From: Stenotrophomonas maltophilia
GTDB taxonomy: Bacteria; Pseudomonadota; Gammaproteobacteria; Xanthomonadales; Xanthomonadaceae
Length of the DNA: 64,000 nucleotides
Assembly (NCBI RefSeq): GCF_001676385.1
Contig: NZ_LYVJ01000001.1
Location: 310,001-374,000, forward strand
Direction of reading: 5' to 3'
Below the pieces are notes generated by a model. It was not told where the DNA came from and made no database searches. It was given only the letters and a program-made list of their open reading frames with translations. Made by a program: the position numbers and the translations under genes. Each line of letters starts with the position of its first letter. The first letter of the stretch is position 1. This document shows, in pieces, positions 11,200 to 19,548 of the stretch.

Positions 11200-13662
11200 A
11201 TGCTGATCCGTCGAACCTCTCTGGCGGCGGCCGTTGCCGTTGCCACCGTCGGCCTGCTGGCCGCTGGCCCGGCGCTTGCCGACTACGCGAAGCCGCCGGA
11301 GCACCTGCTGAAGGTGCTGAAGGCACCGCCGCCGCCAGCGCCGAACGTGGCACCGGGGGGGCAGCGCCTGCTGCTGACTACCGCGCAGACCTACCCGTCG
11401 ATCACCCGTGTTGCCCAGCCCTACCTGAAGCTGGCCGGCGTTCGCCTGGAGCCGAAGAACCGCAGCCGCCATGACACCCCCGGCGGCTACGGCATTCCGG
11501 CCTGCGTGGCCGACTTCACCCTGGTCGAGATCGGCAGTGGCAAGCAGACCCAGGTCGACCTGCCGCAGGGCTGCGCGGGCGGCGCGTTGTGGTCGGCCGA
11601 TGGCAGCCACTTCGCGTTCCAGAACGCGGTCGATACCAGCGTGCAGCTGTGGGTCGGCGACGCCGCTACCGGCCAGGTGAAGCAGGTGCCGAACGTCCAG
11701 CTGAACCCGATCTTCGGCTACACCGTGCAGTGGCTGGGCGGCAGCCGGAACCTGCTGGTGAAGCTGGTCCCGGCCAACCAGGGCCCGGCCCCATCCGACG
11801 GTGGCGTGCCGACCGGCCCGGATGCGCAGGAGTCGCTGGGCAGCAGCGGCGAGAGCAGCACCTATGAGGCGCGCGATACGCTGACCAGCGTGCATGACGA
11901 AAAGCTGTTCGCTTACTACGGTGCCTCGCAGCTGGCCGTGGTCGATACCGCCGCCGGCAGCGTGCGCCCGGTCGGGCAACCGGCACTGTTCAACGAAGTC
12001 AGTGCCGCGCCCGATGGCGTGCACGTGCTGACCGAGTCGATCAAGCCGCCGTATTCCCATGCCGTGACCTACCAGCGTTTCGCCAACGACGTTGCGGTGC
12101 TGGACGTCGGTAATGGCCGCAGCACGCCGATTGCCAGCCTGCCGCTGGCCGACCGCGTGCCGGTGCACGGCGTGCCGGAGGGCCCGCGCGGTTTCGACTG
12201 GCGTGCCACCGATCCGGCCACCCTGGTCTATGCCGAAGCGCTGGACAAGGGCGACTGGAAGGTCAACGTGCCGCATCGCGATCGCGTGCTGATGCTGAAG
12301 GCCCCGTTCAACGGCAAGCCGACCGAAATTACCCGTACTGCACAGCGCTTCGAAGGCTTCGCGTGGACCGCCGATCCGGCCGTGGCCTTCCAGTACGAGA
12401 ACGACGAGAACCGCCATTGGATGCAGACCCGCATCGTCGATGTGGACCAGCCGAAGAAGGAAGGCCGCCTGCTGTGGGACATGTCCAGCGATGAGCTGTA
12501 CGCCAACCCCGGCAACCTGGTATTCACCCGCCTGCCGAACGGCGCGCAGGTCGTGCGCCAGGAGGGCAACCATGTGTTCCTGAGCGGCCGTGGCGCCTCG
12601 CCGCAGGGCGACCGTCCGTTCCTGGACCGCCTCGACCTGGGTACGCTGAAGAGCGAGCGCCTGTTCCGCAGCAGCGCCGATGCCTACGAACAGTTCCTCG
12701 GTTTCAGCAACACGCCGGGCCGCTATCTGACCTGGCACCAGTCGGTGATCGATCCGCCGAACGCCTTCATCCGCCAGCAGGGTGAGGCGGTGGCCGATGC
12801 GAAGACCGGTGAGGCACAGTTCGCGTCCACCGCCACCGCGCTGACCAAACTGATCGACCCGACCCCGGAAGTGCGCCAGATCAAGAAGCAGCTGGTGACC
12901 TACAAGCGCGCCGACGGCGTGGACCTGTCGTTCACCCTGTACACGCCGCCGGGCTACAAGGAAGGCCAGCGCGTGCCGGCGATCCTGTACGCCTATCCGG
13001 CCGACTTCGCCAACGCCGCGCAGGCGGGGCAGGTATCCGGTTCGCAGCAGACCTTCACCCGTCTGCAGCCGTATCGCCTGATGCTGCTGGCCGGCTACGC
13101 GATCATCGACAATGCCTCGTTCCCGATCGTGGGTGACCCGAAGAACGCCTACGACACCTACCTGGAGCAGCTGGAAGCCGACGCCAAGGCGGCGGTGGAC
13201 AAGGCCGTGGACATGGGCGTGGTCGATCGCAACCGCATCGGCGTGACCGGCCACAGCCACGGCGGCCTGATGACCGCCAACCTGATCGCGCACACCAAGC
13301 TGTTCAAGGCTGGCGTGGCGACGAGCGGTTCGTACAACAAGACGTTCACTCCGTTCGGCTTCCAGAACGAGCGTCGCTCGGTGTGGCAGGCCCAGGATGT
13401 CTACCTGAAGGCGTCGCCGTTCTTCTACGCCGACAAGATCAAGCTGCCGCTGCTGCTGGTCCACGGCGAGGACGACGCCAACCCGGGCACCGAGCCGTTC
13501 CAGTCGCGCAAGCTGTACCAGGCGATCCGCGGCAACGGCGGCATCACCCGCTTGGTGATGCTGCCGAACGAGCCGCACTGGTACACCGCGCTGGAATCGA
13601 ACGAGCAGCTGGTGGCGGAAATGCTTGACTGGTTCGATACCTACGTGAAGAACGCAAAGTGA
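11200..13662 (+). CDS. S9-family serine peptidase, glutamyl-peptidase (S9D) type, exported
   Basis: An 820-residue protein. Residues 1-27 form a signal peptide ending ALA, so it is probably periplasmic or secreted. The middle is a seven-bladed propeller and the C-terminus an alpha/beta-hydrolase domain. The catalytic triad is visible: Ser686 in GHSHGG, Asp758 or Asp759 in HGEDDANPGT, and His793 in NEPHWY. The segment SGSYNKTFTPFGFQNE is typical of the glutamyl endopeptidase (S9D) branch and less so of prolyl oligopeptidase. GGGGATAAGG just before the ATG is a plausible ribosome-binding site. It is followed by a clear terminator and seems monocistronic. Confidence 0.85.
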   Translation: MLIRRTSLAAAVAVATVGLLAAGPALADYAKPPEHLLKVLKAPPPPAPNVAPGGQRLLLTTAQTYPSITRVAQPYLKLAGVRLEPKNRSRHDTPGGYGIPACVADFTLVEIGSGKQTQVDLPQGCAGGALWSADGSHFAFQNAVDTSVQLWVGDAATGQVKQVPNVQLNPIFGYTVQWLGGSRNLLVKLVPANQGPAPSDGGVPTGPDAQESLGSSGESSTYEARDTLTSVHDEKLFAYYGASQLAVVDTAAGSVRPVGQPALFNEVSAAPDGVHVLTESIKPPYSHAVTYQRFANDVAVLDVGNGRSTPIASLPLADRVPVHGVPEGPRGFDWRATDPATLVYAEALDKGDWKVNVPHRDRVLMLKAPFNGKPTEITRTAQRFEGFAWTADPAVAFQYENDENRHWMQTRIVDVDQPKKEGRLLWDMSSDELYANPGNLVFTRLPNGAQVVRQEGNHVFLSGRGASPQGDRPFLDRLDLGTLKSERLFRSSADAYEQFLGFSNTPGRYLTWHQSVIDPPNAFIRQQGEAVADAKTGEAQFASTATALTKLIDPTPEVRQIKKQLVTYKRADGVDLSFTLYTPPGYKEGQRVPAILYAYPADFANAAQAGQVSGSQQTFTRLQPYRLMLLAGYAIIDNASFPIVGDPKNAYDTYLEQLEADAKAAVDKAVDMGVVDRNRIGVTGHSHGGLMTANLIAHTKLFKAGVATSGSYNKTFTPFGFQNERRSVWQAQDVYLKASPFFYADKIKLPLLLVHGEDDANPGTEPFQSRKLYQAIRGNGGITRLVMLPNEPHWYTALESNEQLVAEMLDWFDTYVKNAK

Positions 13663-13669
13663 GCATCGG

Positions 13670-13693
13670 AAGGGCCGCCGCAGGGCGGCCCTT
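13670..13693 (+). terminator. terminator of the S9 peptidase gene
   Basis: A perfect 10-bp stem (AAGGGCCGCC / GGCGGCCCTT) with a GCAG loop starts 8 bp after the stop. The 200 bp after it, up to the convergent gene, show nothing recognisable. Confidence 0.75.
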
Positions 13694-13901
13694 CTGCAGC
13701 CTGATCCCGCAGGGCTGAGCCTTCGCCCGGCTATCGTTGCCAAGGCCAGCGCCGCTGCATCCGGCAAGCGCGCAGGCGGGTCTGGTGCAGGGCGCTGCGG
13801 CGTCACTGGAGGGCTTGCCCGAAGCCGGATGCCAGCAGGCCATGGTGCGGGTATCAGCTGGCTGGGCAGTCATTCGAGGAGGGCTGGCCGAGCACCTGCC
13901 C

Positions 13902-14885
13902 TCACGCCAGCGGCAGGCGATCCTGTGCGTGCGACATCCGGTCATGCAGTTCGCGCACATGCTCGGCCCTGGCATGCACCCGGGACGTATCGCCAAAGCT
14001 GCGCAGATAGGCACAAGCCGCAAAGCCGGCGCTCTTCTTTTCGTACTCGGCAATCCAGGCCAGGCGGTCCGGGTTGCTGGCCTGCTCGGCTGACCATGCC
14101 GCCACTGGCGGGCGGATCCGGTAACGCAGGCCCACGCGCCACGGTTTCGGCGTCAGCCGTGCACGGAAGCAATGCTGCAACCGGCACATGCGTGCGTACA
14201 GCGCGTCGGTCCCCAGCGCCTTGAAGAACGCCTGCAGCTGCTCGTCCCCGGGCGAGAAGGTGGCATGCATGGCCAGCACCCGCAGCCCGGCCGGCGTGCG
14301 GTAGGCGCGCAGATGCCAGTCGGCGTGCTGTTCGCTGAAGGCTTCCACGCGCCGCAGCGCCAGCCCCTCGGCACCGCCGGCGGCAGCCAAGCGGTGCTTG
14401 CGCCGCATCACCAAGGCAGCGTTGAGCAGCAGCACCGCTGCCACGCCCAGTAACAGGCCCACCAGCCAATGCCAGAGCAGGGTTCCGGTGATCGCGCCGG
14501 CAAGCAGCACTACCGCGGCAGCGATGGCCGGTATCACGCATCCGGCCGGTGGCTGTGCATGGTCGATGTCGGCGAACAGCACATCGGGGCTGTTGAGGCA
14601 CAGCGCACCATAGCTGTTGCGGGTGATGATGACATCGCCGTCGCGCTGCACGATCTGTTCGCGGATCGGCACGCCTTCCACACCGTAGTTGCTGCGGATT
14701 TCGCGGCGCGGCAGAGACTGCCCGGCAAGGATGGCGTTGAGGGCCTCGTTGGCGCGCCGGTCGGCGTGTTCCTGGGCCTGGGCAGGGCCCTCGTCGGACC
14801 AGCCGAAGCGGCGCACGACCACCGGCCGGCCACGGAAACGGGCCTGCAGGCGGGCTTCGGCCCAGTACGCGGGAACGATCATCAT
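13902..14885 (-). CDS. conserved membrane protein of unknown function
   Basis: A 327-residue protein read from the ATG at 14885 (MMIVPAYWAEARLQ), which has GGAG about 9 bp upstream; the frame is open further but without support. The N-terminal 125 residues are soluble (VVRRFGWSDEG, VPIREQIVQRDGDVIITRNSYG). Two adjacent membrane helices lie at about residues 135-180, and a basic C-terminal domain of about 140 residues follows. I recall this N-terminal pattern from conserved unknown proteins of Xanthomonadaceae. Function unknown. It diverges from the HExxH protease gene across about 140 bp. Confidence 0.7.
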   Translation of the reverse strand: MMIVPAYWAEARLQARFRGRPVVVRRFGWSDEGPAQAQEHADRRANEALNAILAGQSLPRREIRSNYGVEGVPIREQIVQRDGDVIITRNSYGALCLNSPDVLFADIDHAQPPAGCVIPAIAAAVVLLAGAITGTLLWHWLVGLLLGVAAVLLLNAALVMRRKHRLAAAGGAEGLALRRVEAFSEQHADWHLRAYRTPAGLRVLAMHATFSPGDEQLQAFFKALGTDALYARMCRLQHCFRARLTPKPWRVGLRYRIRPPVAAWSAEQASNPDRLAWIAEYEKKSAGFAACAYLRSFGDTSRVHARAEHVRELHDRMSHAQDRLPLA

Positions 14886-15024
14886 CGTGCGGTGCTCCAT
14901 CATCGATGCCAGGTGCCGAAGCGAGTCTGGCACAGCGCCGCAGTGGCCGCATCCGCGTGCTGCGGCGGGGCGGGCCGAGTGATAGATTGCGCGCTTTCGC
15001 ATGCCCTCCAGCAAGGATGGAGCG

Positions 15025-15990
15025 ATGTCCATGATCCTTCGCGGCCTGTTGGCCCTGGCCTGTGCTGGAGCAGCCGCAGTGGTTTCGGCCGGCACACCGC
15101 CGGCGCCGCAGGTCTCCACCATCGATGCCAGCCGTTTCTACGCGCTCTACGACAGCAGCGGCGGCAGGCCCAGCGTCGCACAGCTGGCCGGCTACCTGGC
15201 CGAAGGCAGTGCAGGCCTGGCCGATCTGGCGAAGGCGCGCCGGGTTACCGCCGAACGCATCGCCGACGCCACCGCCAGCCAGCCCGAGTTGTATGTGCAC
15301 GGCCGCAGCTGCCTGGCGGAACTGCCGGCGGTGAAGCAACGCCTGGCGCAGGTGTTCGGCAACCTGCAGGCGATTTATCCGCAGGCCACGTTTCCGCCGG
15401 TGACCATTGCGGTGGGCCGTGGCCGGCCGGTCGGCCTGACCTCCAGGAGTGGCGTGGTCATCGGCCTGGAGGCGTTGTGCGCGGCCGACTTCATGAATCC
15501 GAACGTGCAGGACCGCTTCGTGCACGTGATCGCGCATGAGTACGTGCACATCCAGCAGACCGGTGTGACCGACTTCGAGCCTGGTGATCCTCGCGCGACT
15601 GTCCTGCGTGTTTCGCTGGCCGAAGGCATCGCCGAGTTCATCGCCGAACTGATCTCCGGCAACGTCGGCAATGGGCGCCACGCAGGGTGGACCCGCGGCC
15701 GGGAAGTACATATCGAAAGTGCATTCGCACTGGATGTGGACAGCACCGATCTGTCACCGTGGTTGTACAACTACACGCCGGGCTCGCAGGAGCCCTATGA
15801 CCTGGGTTACTGGGTGGGTTATCGCATCGCCAAGGCGTATTACCTGCAGGCCAGCGACAAGCGCGAGGCGGTGCGTGCGCTGATCCAGCAGGACAATCCG
15901 AAGGCGATCCTGGCCGCCAGCGGCTGGACGCCAGGCATGTGGATGCCGGCGAAGGTGACCGGCGTGGCGGCGCGGTCGGCAGCACGATAA
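15025..15990 (+). CDS. exported putative zinc protease (HExxH, DUF2268-like)
   Basis: A 321-residue protein with a signal peptide (MILRGLLALACAGAAAVVSAG). The zinc-metallopeptidase motif HEYVH lies at residues 171-175, and a downstream LAEGIAEFIAEL could supply the third, Glu, ligand as in gluzincins. This resembles putative Zn-dependent proteases of DUF2268 type. It should act in the periplasm or outside the cell; the substrate is unknown. The AAGGATGGAG before 15025 supports the ATG at 15025 or the in-frame ATG at 15031; the frame's ATG at 15001 precedes this ribosome-binding site. Confidence 0.75.
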   Translation: MSMILRGLLALACAGAAAVVSAGTPPAPQVSTIDASRFYALYDSSGGRPSVAQLAGYLAEGSAGLADLAKARRVTAERIADATASQPELYVHGRSCLAELPAVKQRLAQVFGNLQAIYPQATFPPVTIAVGRGRPVGLTSRSGVVIGLEALCAADFMNPNVQDRFVHVIAHEYVHIQQTGVTDFEPGDPRATVLRVSLAEGIAEFIAELISGNVGNGRHAGWTRGREVHIESAFALDVDSTDLSPWLYNYTPGSQEPYDLGYWVGYRIAKAYYLQASDKREAVRALIQQDNPKAILAASGWTPGMWMPAKVTGVAARSAAR

Positions 15991-16039
15991 GGGCGGGGTG
16001 GCAGGCTAGACTGGCCCGGACATTCCAGGGAGAGATCAC

Positions 16040-16822
16040 ATGCGTTCCTTGCCCGCCAGCCTGGCAGCAGTCTTCATGGGTATCACGCTGGCCGCCGAAG
16101 CCGCAGCGGCCGATACGCCCGCGATCAATCCGTTGCTGCGCAGACCGGTCGATCAACTGCATCCGGACGAAGTGCGTTTCATGCAGCAGCGCTTGGCGGA
16201 CTGGCCGGAACTGCAACGTTATCGCGAGGCCAACACGCGACTGCCTGCCGTCGTGCCGGGCCAGCCGCGCGTGGTGTTCTTCGGTGATTCGATCACCGAA
16301 GGCTGGGGCAGGGAAGGCAGTGACACGTTCTTCCCTGGCAAGGGCTGGCTCAACCGCGGCATCAGTGGCCAGACCACGGCGCAGATGCTGGTGCGTTTCC
16401 CGCAGGACGTGCTGGCACTGGAGCCACAGGTGGTGGTGATCCTGGCCGGTACCAACGACATTGCCGGCAACACCGGTCCGTCCACGCAGGCGATGATCGA
16501 AGACAACCTGCACGCGATGGTGGATCTCGCGCGTGCACATGGCATCCGCGTGGTGCTGGCCTCCGTGCTGCCGGTCAGCGAGTACCCATGGATGCCGGGG
16601 ATCGCGCCTGCGCCAAAGGTGCGTGCATTGAACACCGCATTGAAGCGCTATGCCGATGCGAAGCAGCTGGTCTATCTGGACTACTACACGCCGATGGCCA
16701 ACGCGGCCGGTGGCCTGGATCCGCAGCTGGCCGAGGACGGCGTGCATCCCACGGCGAAGGGCTATGCGGTGATGGCGCCACTGGCGGAGGCGGCGGTCAG
16801 GCGCGCGTTGATCGCGGAGTAG
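16040..16822 (+). CDS. exported SGNH/GDSL esterase or lipase
   Basis: A 260-residue protein with a signal peptide ending AEAAAA. All SGNH blocks are present: GDSIT with catalytic Ser84, the block II Gly in RGISGQT, GTNDI with the block III Asn, and DGVHP with Asp233 and His236. These are the GDSL-like lipase/acylhydrolase type often active on acetylated sugars. The substrate cannot be told. GGGAGAGATCAC precedes the ATG. The gene begins 49 bp after the HExxH protease and may be co-transcribed with it. Confidence 0.88.
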   Translation: MRSLPASLAAVFMGITLAAEAAAADTPAINPLLRRPVDQLHPDEVRFMQQRLADWPELQRYREANTRLPAVVPGQPRVVFFGDSITEGWGREGSDTFFPGKGWLNRGISGQTTAQMLVRFPQDVLALEPQVVVILAGTNDIAGNTGPSTQAMIEDNLHAMVDLARAHGIRVVLASVLPVSEYPWMPGIAPAPKVRALNTALKRYADAKQLVYLDYYTPMANAAGGLDPQLAEDGVHPTAKGYAVMAPLAEAAVRRALIAE

Positions 16823-16949
16823 CCACGGCAGGCGGGCGCGTCGCTGCGAGCCGACTGCGTGGGCAGGAGCATGTCCAGGATGCGGGCCGCCACGGTACAG
16901 TGTCGCGGTAGCCGGCCATGCAGCGTGGCCGCCAGGGACGACAGGGCTG

Positions 16950-17675
16950 ATGATGCGGAAGGGAATGGAAGGGGGGCTGCGCCGGTGGGGCGCAGCGATG
17001 GCACTGCTGCTGGCCACGGTGCCGGCTTTCAGTGCGGACAGCGTGGCACCGTCACCGCTGACACGTGAACCGGTCGGGGGGGTGTCGTTGGCCGAATGGA
17101 CTGCCCGATGGTGGCGTTGGGCCGACAGCCAGGGCGTTGCACCCTATCTCGATCCGGACGGCCGCCTGTGCGATCTGGGACAGGACGGCCCGGTCTGGAA
17201 CCTCGCCGGCACCAATGGCCGCTTCCAGCCACGTCGCGAATGCGTCGTTCCTGCCGGCAAGTTCCTGTTGCTGCCGGTCATCAACATGATTCATTTCCAG
17301 GTGGACACGCCTGTGTCCTGTGAGGAGCTGCAGGCAAGGGCGGCGGTCAACAACGATTACCTGGCCAGTGCAGTGGTGCTGCTGGACGGCCAGCCGCTGG
17401 GCGACATGCGCAGGCATCGGGTCAAGAGCGATGGCTGCTTCCGCATCGATGCGGACGACGCGCACTCTCGGCTGGCTGCCGCCGATGGGTACTGGGTGAT
17501 GCTCAAGCCGTTGGCGCCAGGCCGGCATACCCTCAGCGTGGGGGCCAACTACGGCGTGCCTGATGGCGGTGCTTACAGCCGCATGCAGCAGTCATTCGAG
17601 TATGTGCTGCACGTGGGGACGCGCACCCAGGTGGTATCGCGTGGACAGGGGCCGACACAGGCGGCGGCACCCTGA
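16950..17675 (+). CDS. exported protein of unknown function, Trp-rich N-terminus
   Basis: A 241-residue protein with a signal peptide ending AFSA near residue 29. After it come SLAEWTARWWRWADS, a CDLGQDGPVWNLAGT segment and CVVPAGKFLLLPVIN. I associate this order of blocks with a widespread family of exported proteins of unknown function. Two Cys pairs could form disulfides. The last 60 residues (PLAPGRHTLSVGANYGVPDG) look like a beta-sandwich. No catalytic motif is seen. Confidence 0.65.
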   Translation: MMRKGMEGGLRRWGAAMALLLATVPAFSADSVAPSPLTREPVGGVSLAEWTARWWRWADSQGVAPYLDPDGRLCDLGQDGPVWNLAGTNGRFQPRRECVVPAGKFLLLPVINMIHFQVDTPVSCEELQARAAVNNDYLASAVVLLDGQPLGDMRRHRVKSDGCFRIDADDAHSRLAAADGYWVMLKPLAPGRHTLSVGANYGVPDGGAYSRMQQSFEYVLHVGTRTQVVSRGQGPTQAAAP

Positions 17676-17678
17676 GGC

Positions 17679-18224
17679 TCACGCGTCATCCTGCTTCAGC
17701 GCGGCATCGGCCGCGAGCAGTGCTTCGGCGGCCGCACCGAGCGGCGGTGAGGGCGTGGCGGCAACGCCGATCGATTCCATCATCTTCGGCATGCCCACGA
17801 ACTGGCGCGCACGCCGGTCATAGATGCCGGTAACCAGCAGCGCGCGGGTGGCGATCTTCTGCTCGGCACCGATCAGCACGCGCTGCTCCATGATGCCGCG
17901 CGTGCCGACCCAACCCACCAGGCGCGTTTCCAGGGTGAAGCGCTGGAATGGCTTCAGTTCGCGGCGGAACCGGATGGTGCCGGCGCCGACGATCGGTGCC
18001 CATTTCTCACGCAGGGCCACCCGGCCCAGGCCCATGCGCAGGATCAGGTCCAGCCGGCCGAGGTCGAAGATGTTCCAGTAACGGCCATTGGTCATGTGCA
18101 GGTTGCTGTCCAGGTCGTTGGGCAGCACCCGGAACTGCAGGCGGGAAACTCCGAACGGGGCCTCGAGCCGGGGCCGGAACAGGCTGCACAGCAGCAGATG
18201 GAGCAGGCGGAACCAGAGGTTCAT
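17679..18224 (-). CDS. acyl-CoA thioesterase-like hotdog protein
   Basis: A 181-residue hotdog-fold protein of the 4HBT_2/THEM6-like type. LPNDLDSNLHMTNGRYWNIF (residues 34-53) carries the Asp and His/Asn region typical of 4-hydroxybenzoyl-CoA thioesterase relatives. The N-terminal 20 residues are hydrophobic and may anchor it to the membrane. It likely hydrolyses a fatty acyl-CoA; the substrate is not defined. It diverges from the TetR gene, and an operator-like palindrome lies 4-19 bp ahead of its start, so TetR control is likely. Confidence 0.75.
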   Translation of the reverse strand: MNLWFRLLHLLLCSLFRPRLEAPFGVSRLQFRVLPNDLDSNLHMTNGRYWNIFDLGRLDLILRMGLGRVALREKWAPIVGAGTIRFRRELKPFQRFTLETRLVGWVGTRGIMEQRVLIGAEQKIATRALLVTGIYDRRARQFVGMPKMMESIGVAATPSPPLGAAAEALLAADAALKQDDA

Positions 18225-18227
18225 GGA

Positions 18228-18243
18228 TATGACGACTGTTATA
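18228..18243. promoter_or_regulatory. TetR operator copy 1 (thioesterase side)
   Basis: TATGACGACTGTTATA is an imperfect palindrome (TAnGACnnnnGT..TA). Its first 12 bp repeat exactly at 18263. It overlaps the thioesterase leader. Confidence 0.6.
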
Positions 18244-18262
18244 GATCGCTGGTACGCTAGTC

Positions 18263-18278
18263 TATGACGACTGTCTTA
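18263..18278. promoter_or_regulatory. TetR operator copy 2 (regulator side)
   Basis: TATGACGACTGTCTTA forms the palindrome TAnGACnnnnGTCnTA, 35 bp from copy 1. It lies directly before the AAGGAG ribosome-binding site of the tetR-type gene, consistent with autorepression. Confidence 0.65.
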
Positions 18279-18292
18279 GCAAGGAGCCCGCC

Positions 18293-18868
18293 GTGAGCCC
18301 GCGACCGTCCGATGCCCCCCAGCGCGTGATCGAGGCTGCAGCACAGATGCTGGCGCGCGTGGGCGTCAACGCCACCAGCATCCGTGAAGTGACCAAGCTG
18401 GCTGCGGCTCCGCTGGGCTCGACCTACCATCACTTTCCCGGTGGCAAGCAGGAACTGCTGGCACGCGCTACCCATATGGCCGGCGACAAGGTCGATGCCG
18501 TGCTGGTCGAACTGCTGGAGGGCGGAGCCGTGCAGGGCCTGCAGCAGTTCCTCGCCATGTGGCGCGGGCGCCTGCTGGGCTCCGGTTTCCGGGCGGGTTG
18601 CCCGGTACTCGCCGCTGCGGTGGAGGATCCGGTGGAGGCGGCATCCAGCCAACCGCGGGAAGCTGCCGCCGAAGTGTTCGCACGCTGGCAGGAGCGCCTC
18701 ACAACGGCTTTCGTTGCGGAAGGACATGCATCGGCAGCTGCGGGCGAGCTGGCGAGCCTGGTGATTGCCAGCGTGGAGGGCGCGGTGGCGATGAGCCGCG
18801 CACTGCAGGACATCGCCCCGTTCGACCGGGTGGCTGCGCAACTGCTGAAGGCTGCGGCGCCGCCTTGA
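18293..18868 (+). CDS. TetR/AcrR-family transcriptional regulator
   Basis: A 191-residue repressor-type protein. The N-terminal helix-turn-helix region spans about residues 8-55 (IEAAAQMLARVGVNATSIRE, then APLGSTYHHFPGGKQEL). A helical ligand-binding domain follows, with a Cys in GCPVLAAAVE as seen in YxaF/LmrA-like members. AAGGAG lies just before the GTG start. It faces the thioesterase gene, and the pair of palindromes between them are its likely sites. The inducer is unknown. The broken SnoaL-like gene follows after 52 bp and may have been in the same transcript. Confidence 0.88.
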   Translation: MSPRPSDAPQRVIEAAAQMLARVGVNATSIREVTKLAAAPLGSTYHHFPGGKQELLARATHMAGDKVDAVLVELLEGGAVQGLQQFLAMWRGRLLGSGFRAGCPVLAAAVEDPVEAASSQPREAAAEVFARWQERLTTAFVAEGHASAAAGELASLVIASVEGAVAMSRALQDIAPFDRVAAQLLKAAAPP

Positions 18869-18920
18869 TCGGCCGCTACCGGCGCGCGAGACTGGCGATG
18901 GGCCTCGACTGGACGCCACC

Positions 18921-19304
18921 ATGGATGAACCGCAACGCCGCCAGCTGATCCTGGACTACCTGCTGGCTTACAACCGCTTCGACATCGACGGCATGCTCGC
19001 GGTGCTGTCGCACGACGTGCACTTCGAGAACCACAGTGGTGGCCAGCTGACCAGCGTCACCGAGGGCGTGGATGCCTTCGGAGAACTGGCCTGGTAATCG
19101 GCTGCGCTTTTCCGGGAGCGCGAGCAGCGCCTGCTCACCCTGGAATTCGACGGGGACCGCGCGCAGGCGACGATCGGCTGGCGCGGTGTGTTCGCGCAGG
19201 ATGTCCCGGGAGGGCCACGTGCCGGCGCTGCGCTGGAACTGCAGGGCAGTAGCGAATTCCTCTTCGCCGGTGACCGCATCGTGCGGATCGTCGACCGCAG
19301 CTGA
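18921..19304 (+). pseudogene. SnoaL/NTF2-like protein gene interrupted by an in-frame stop
   Basis: One continuous 128-codon frame encodes an NTF2-fold protein. It starts MDEPQRRQLILDYLLAYNRF, followed by a HFENHSGG segment typical of SnoaL-like proteins, and ends in GDRIVRIVDRS. Codon 59 (19095-19097) is TAA, after ...AFGELAW. The frame resumes immediately with SAALFREREQRLLTLEFDGD and stays in register to the final TGA. A single substitution-type lesion, not a frameshift, therefore splits it. Either the gene is dead, or the base calls are wrong, or the first 58 residues are made alone. It directly follows the TetR gene. Confidence 0.75.
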
Positions 19305-19548
19305 GACAGTCGCTGCCCCTGCGTGGATGAGGCATGGAGCGCGGGATGCGGCCTGGCAGGCGGCCCTGGGCCGCCTGGACGCCATGCTTCGTTGCGGTAG
19401 AATCCGGCCAGCTACACCCGCGCGTGCCCGGCATGGATGTCTGCATGCAGTATCAGGCCTCCTGCCATCGCTGATGGCGTTCCGTCCCGAGCCCGGTGCA
19501 GCTCGCGGCGTGGAGGGTGGCACTGCATGGATCGGAGAGAGGACAGGC

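Noticed and set aside
11125..13806. 893-codon open frame antisense to the S9 peptidase gene
   Set aside because: Composition is of shadow type, and the real gene with triad and signal peptide is on the other strand.
19072..19548. N-terminal extension of the PD-(D/E)XK-like protein to 468 residues
   Set aside because: It runs through the 3' part of the SnoaL-like gene in another frame. The ATG at 19549 has its own ribosome-binding site.
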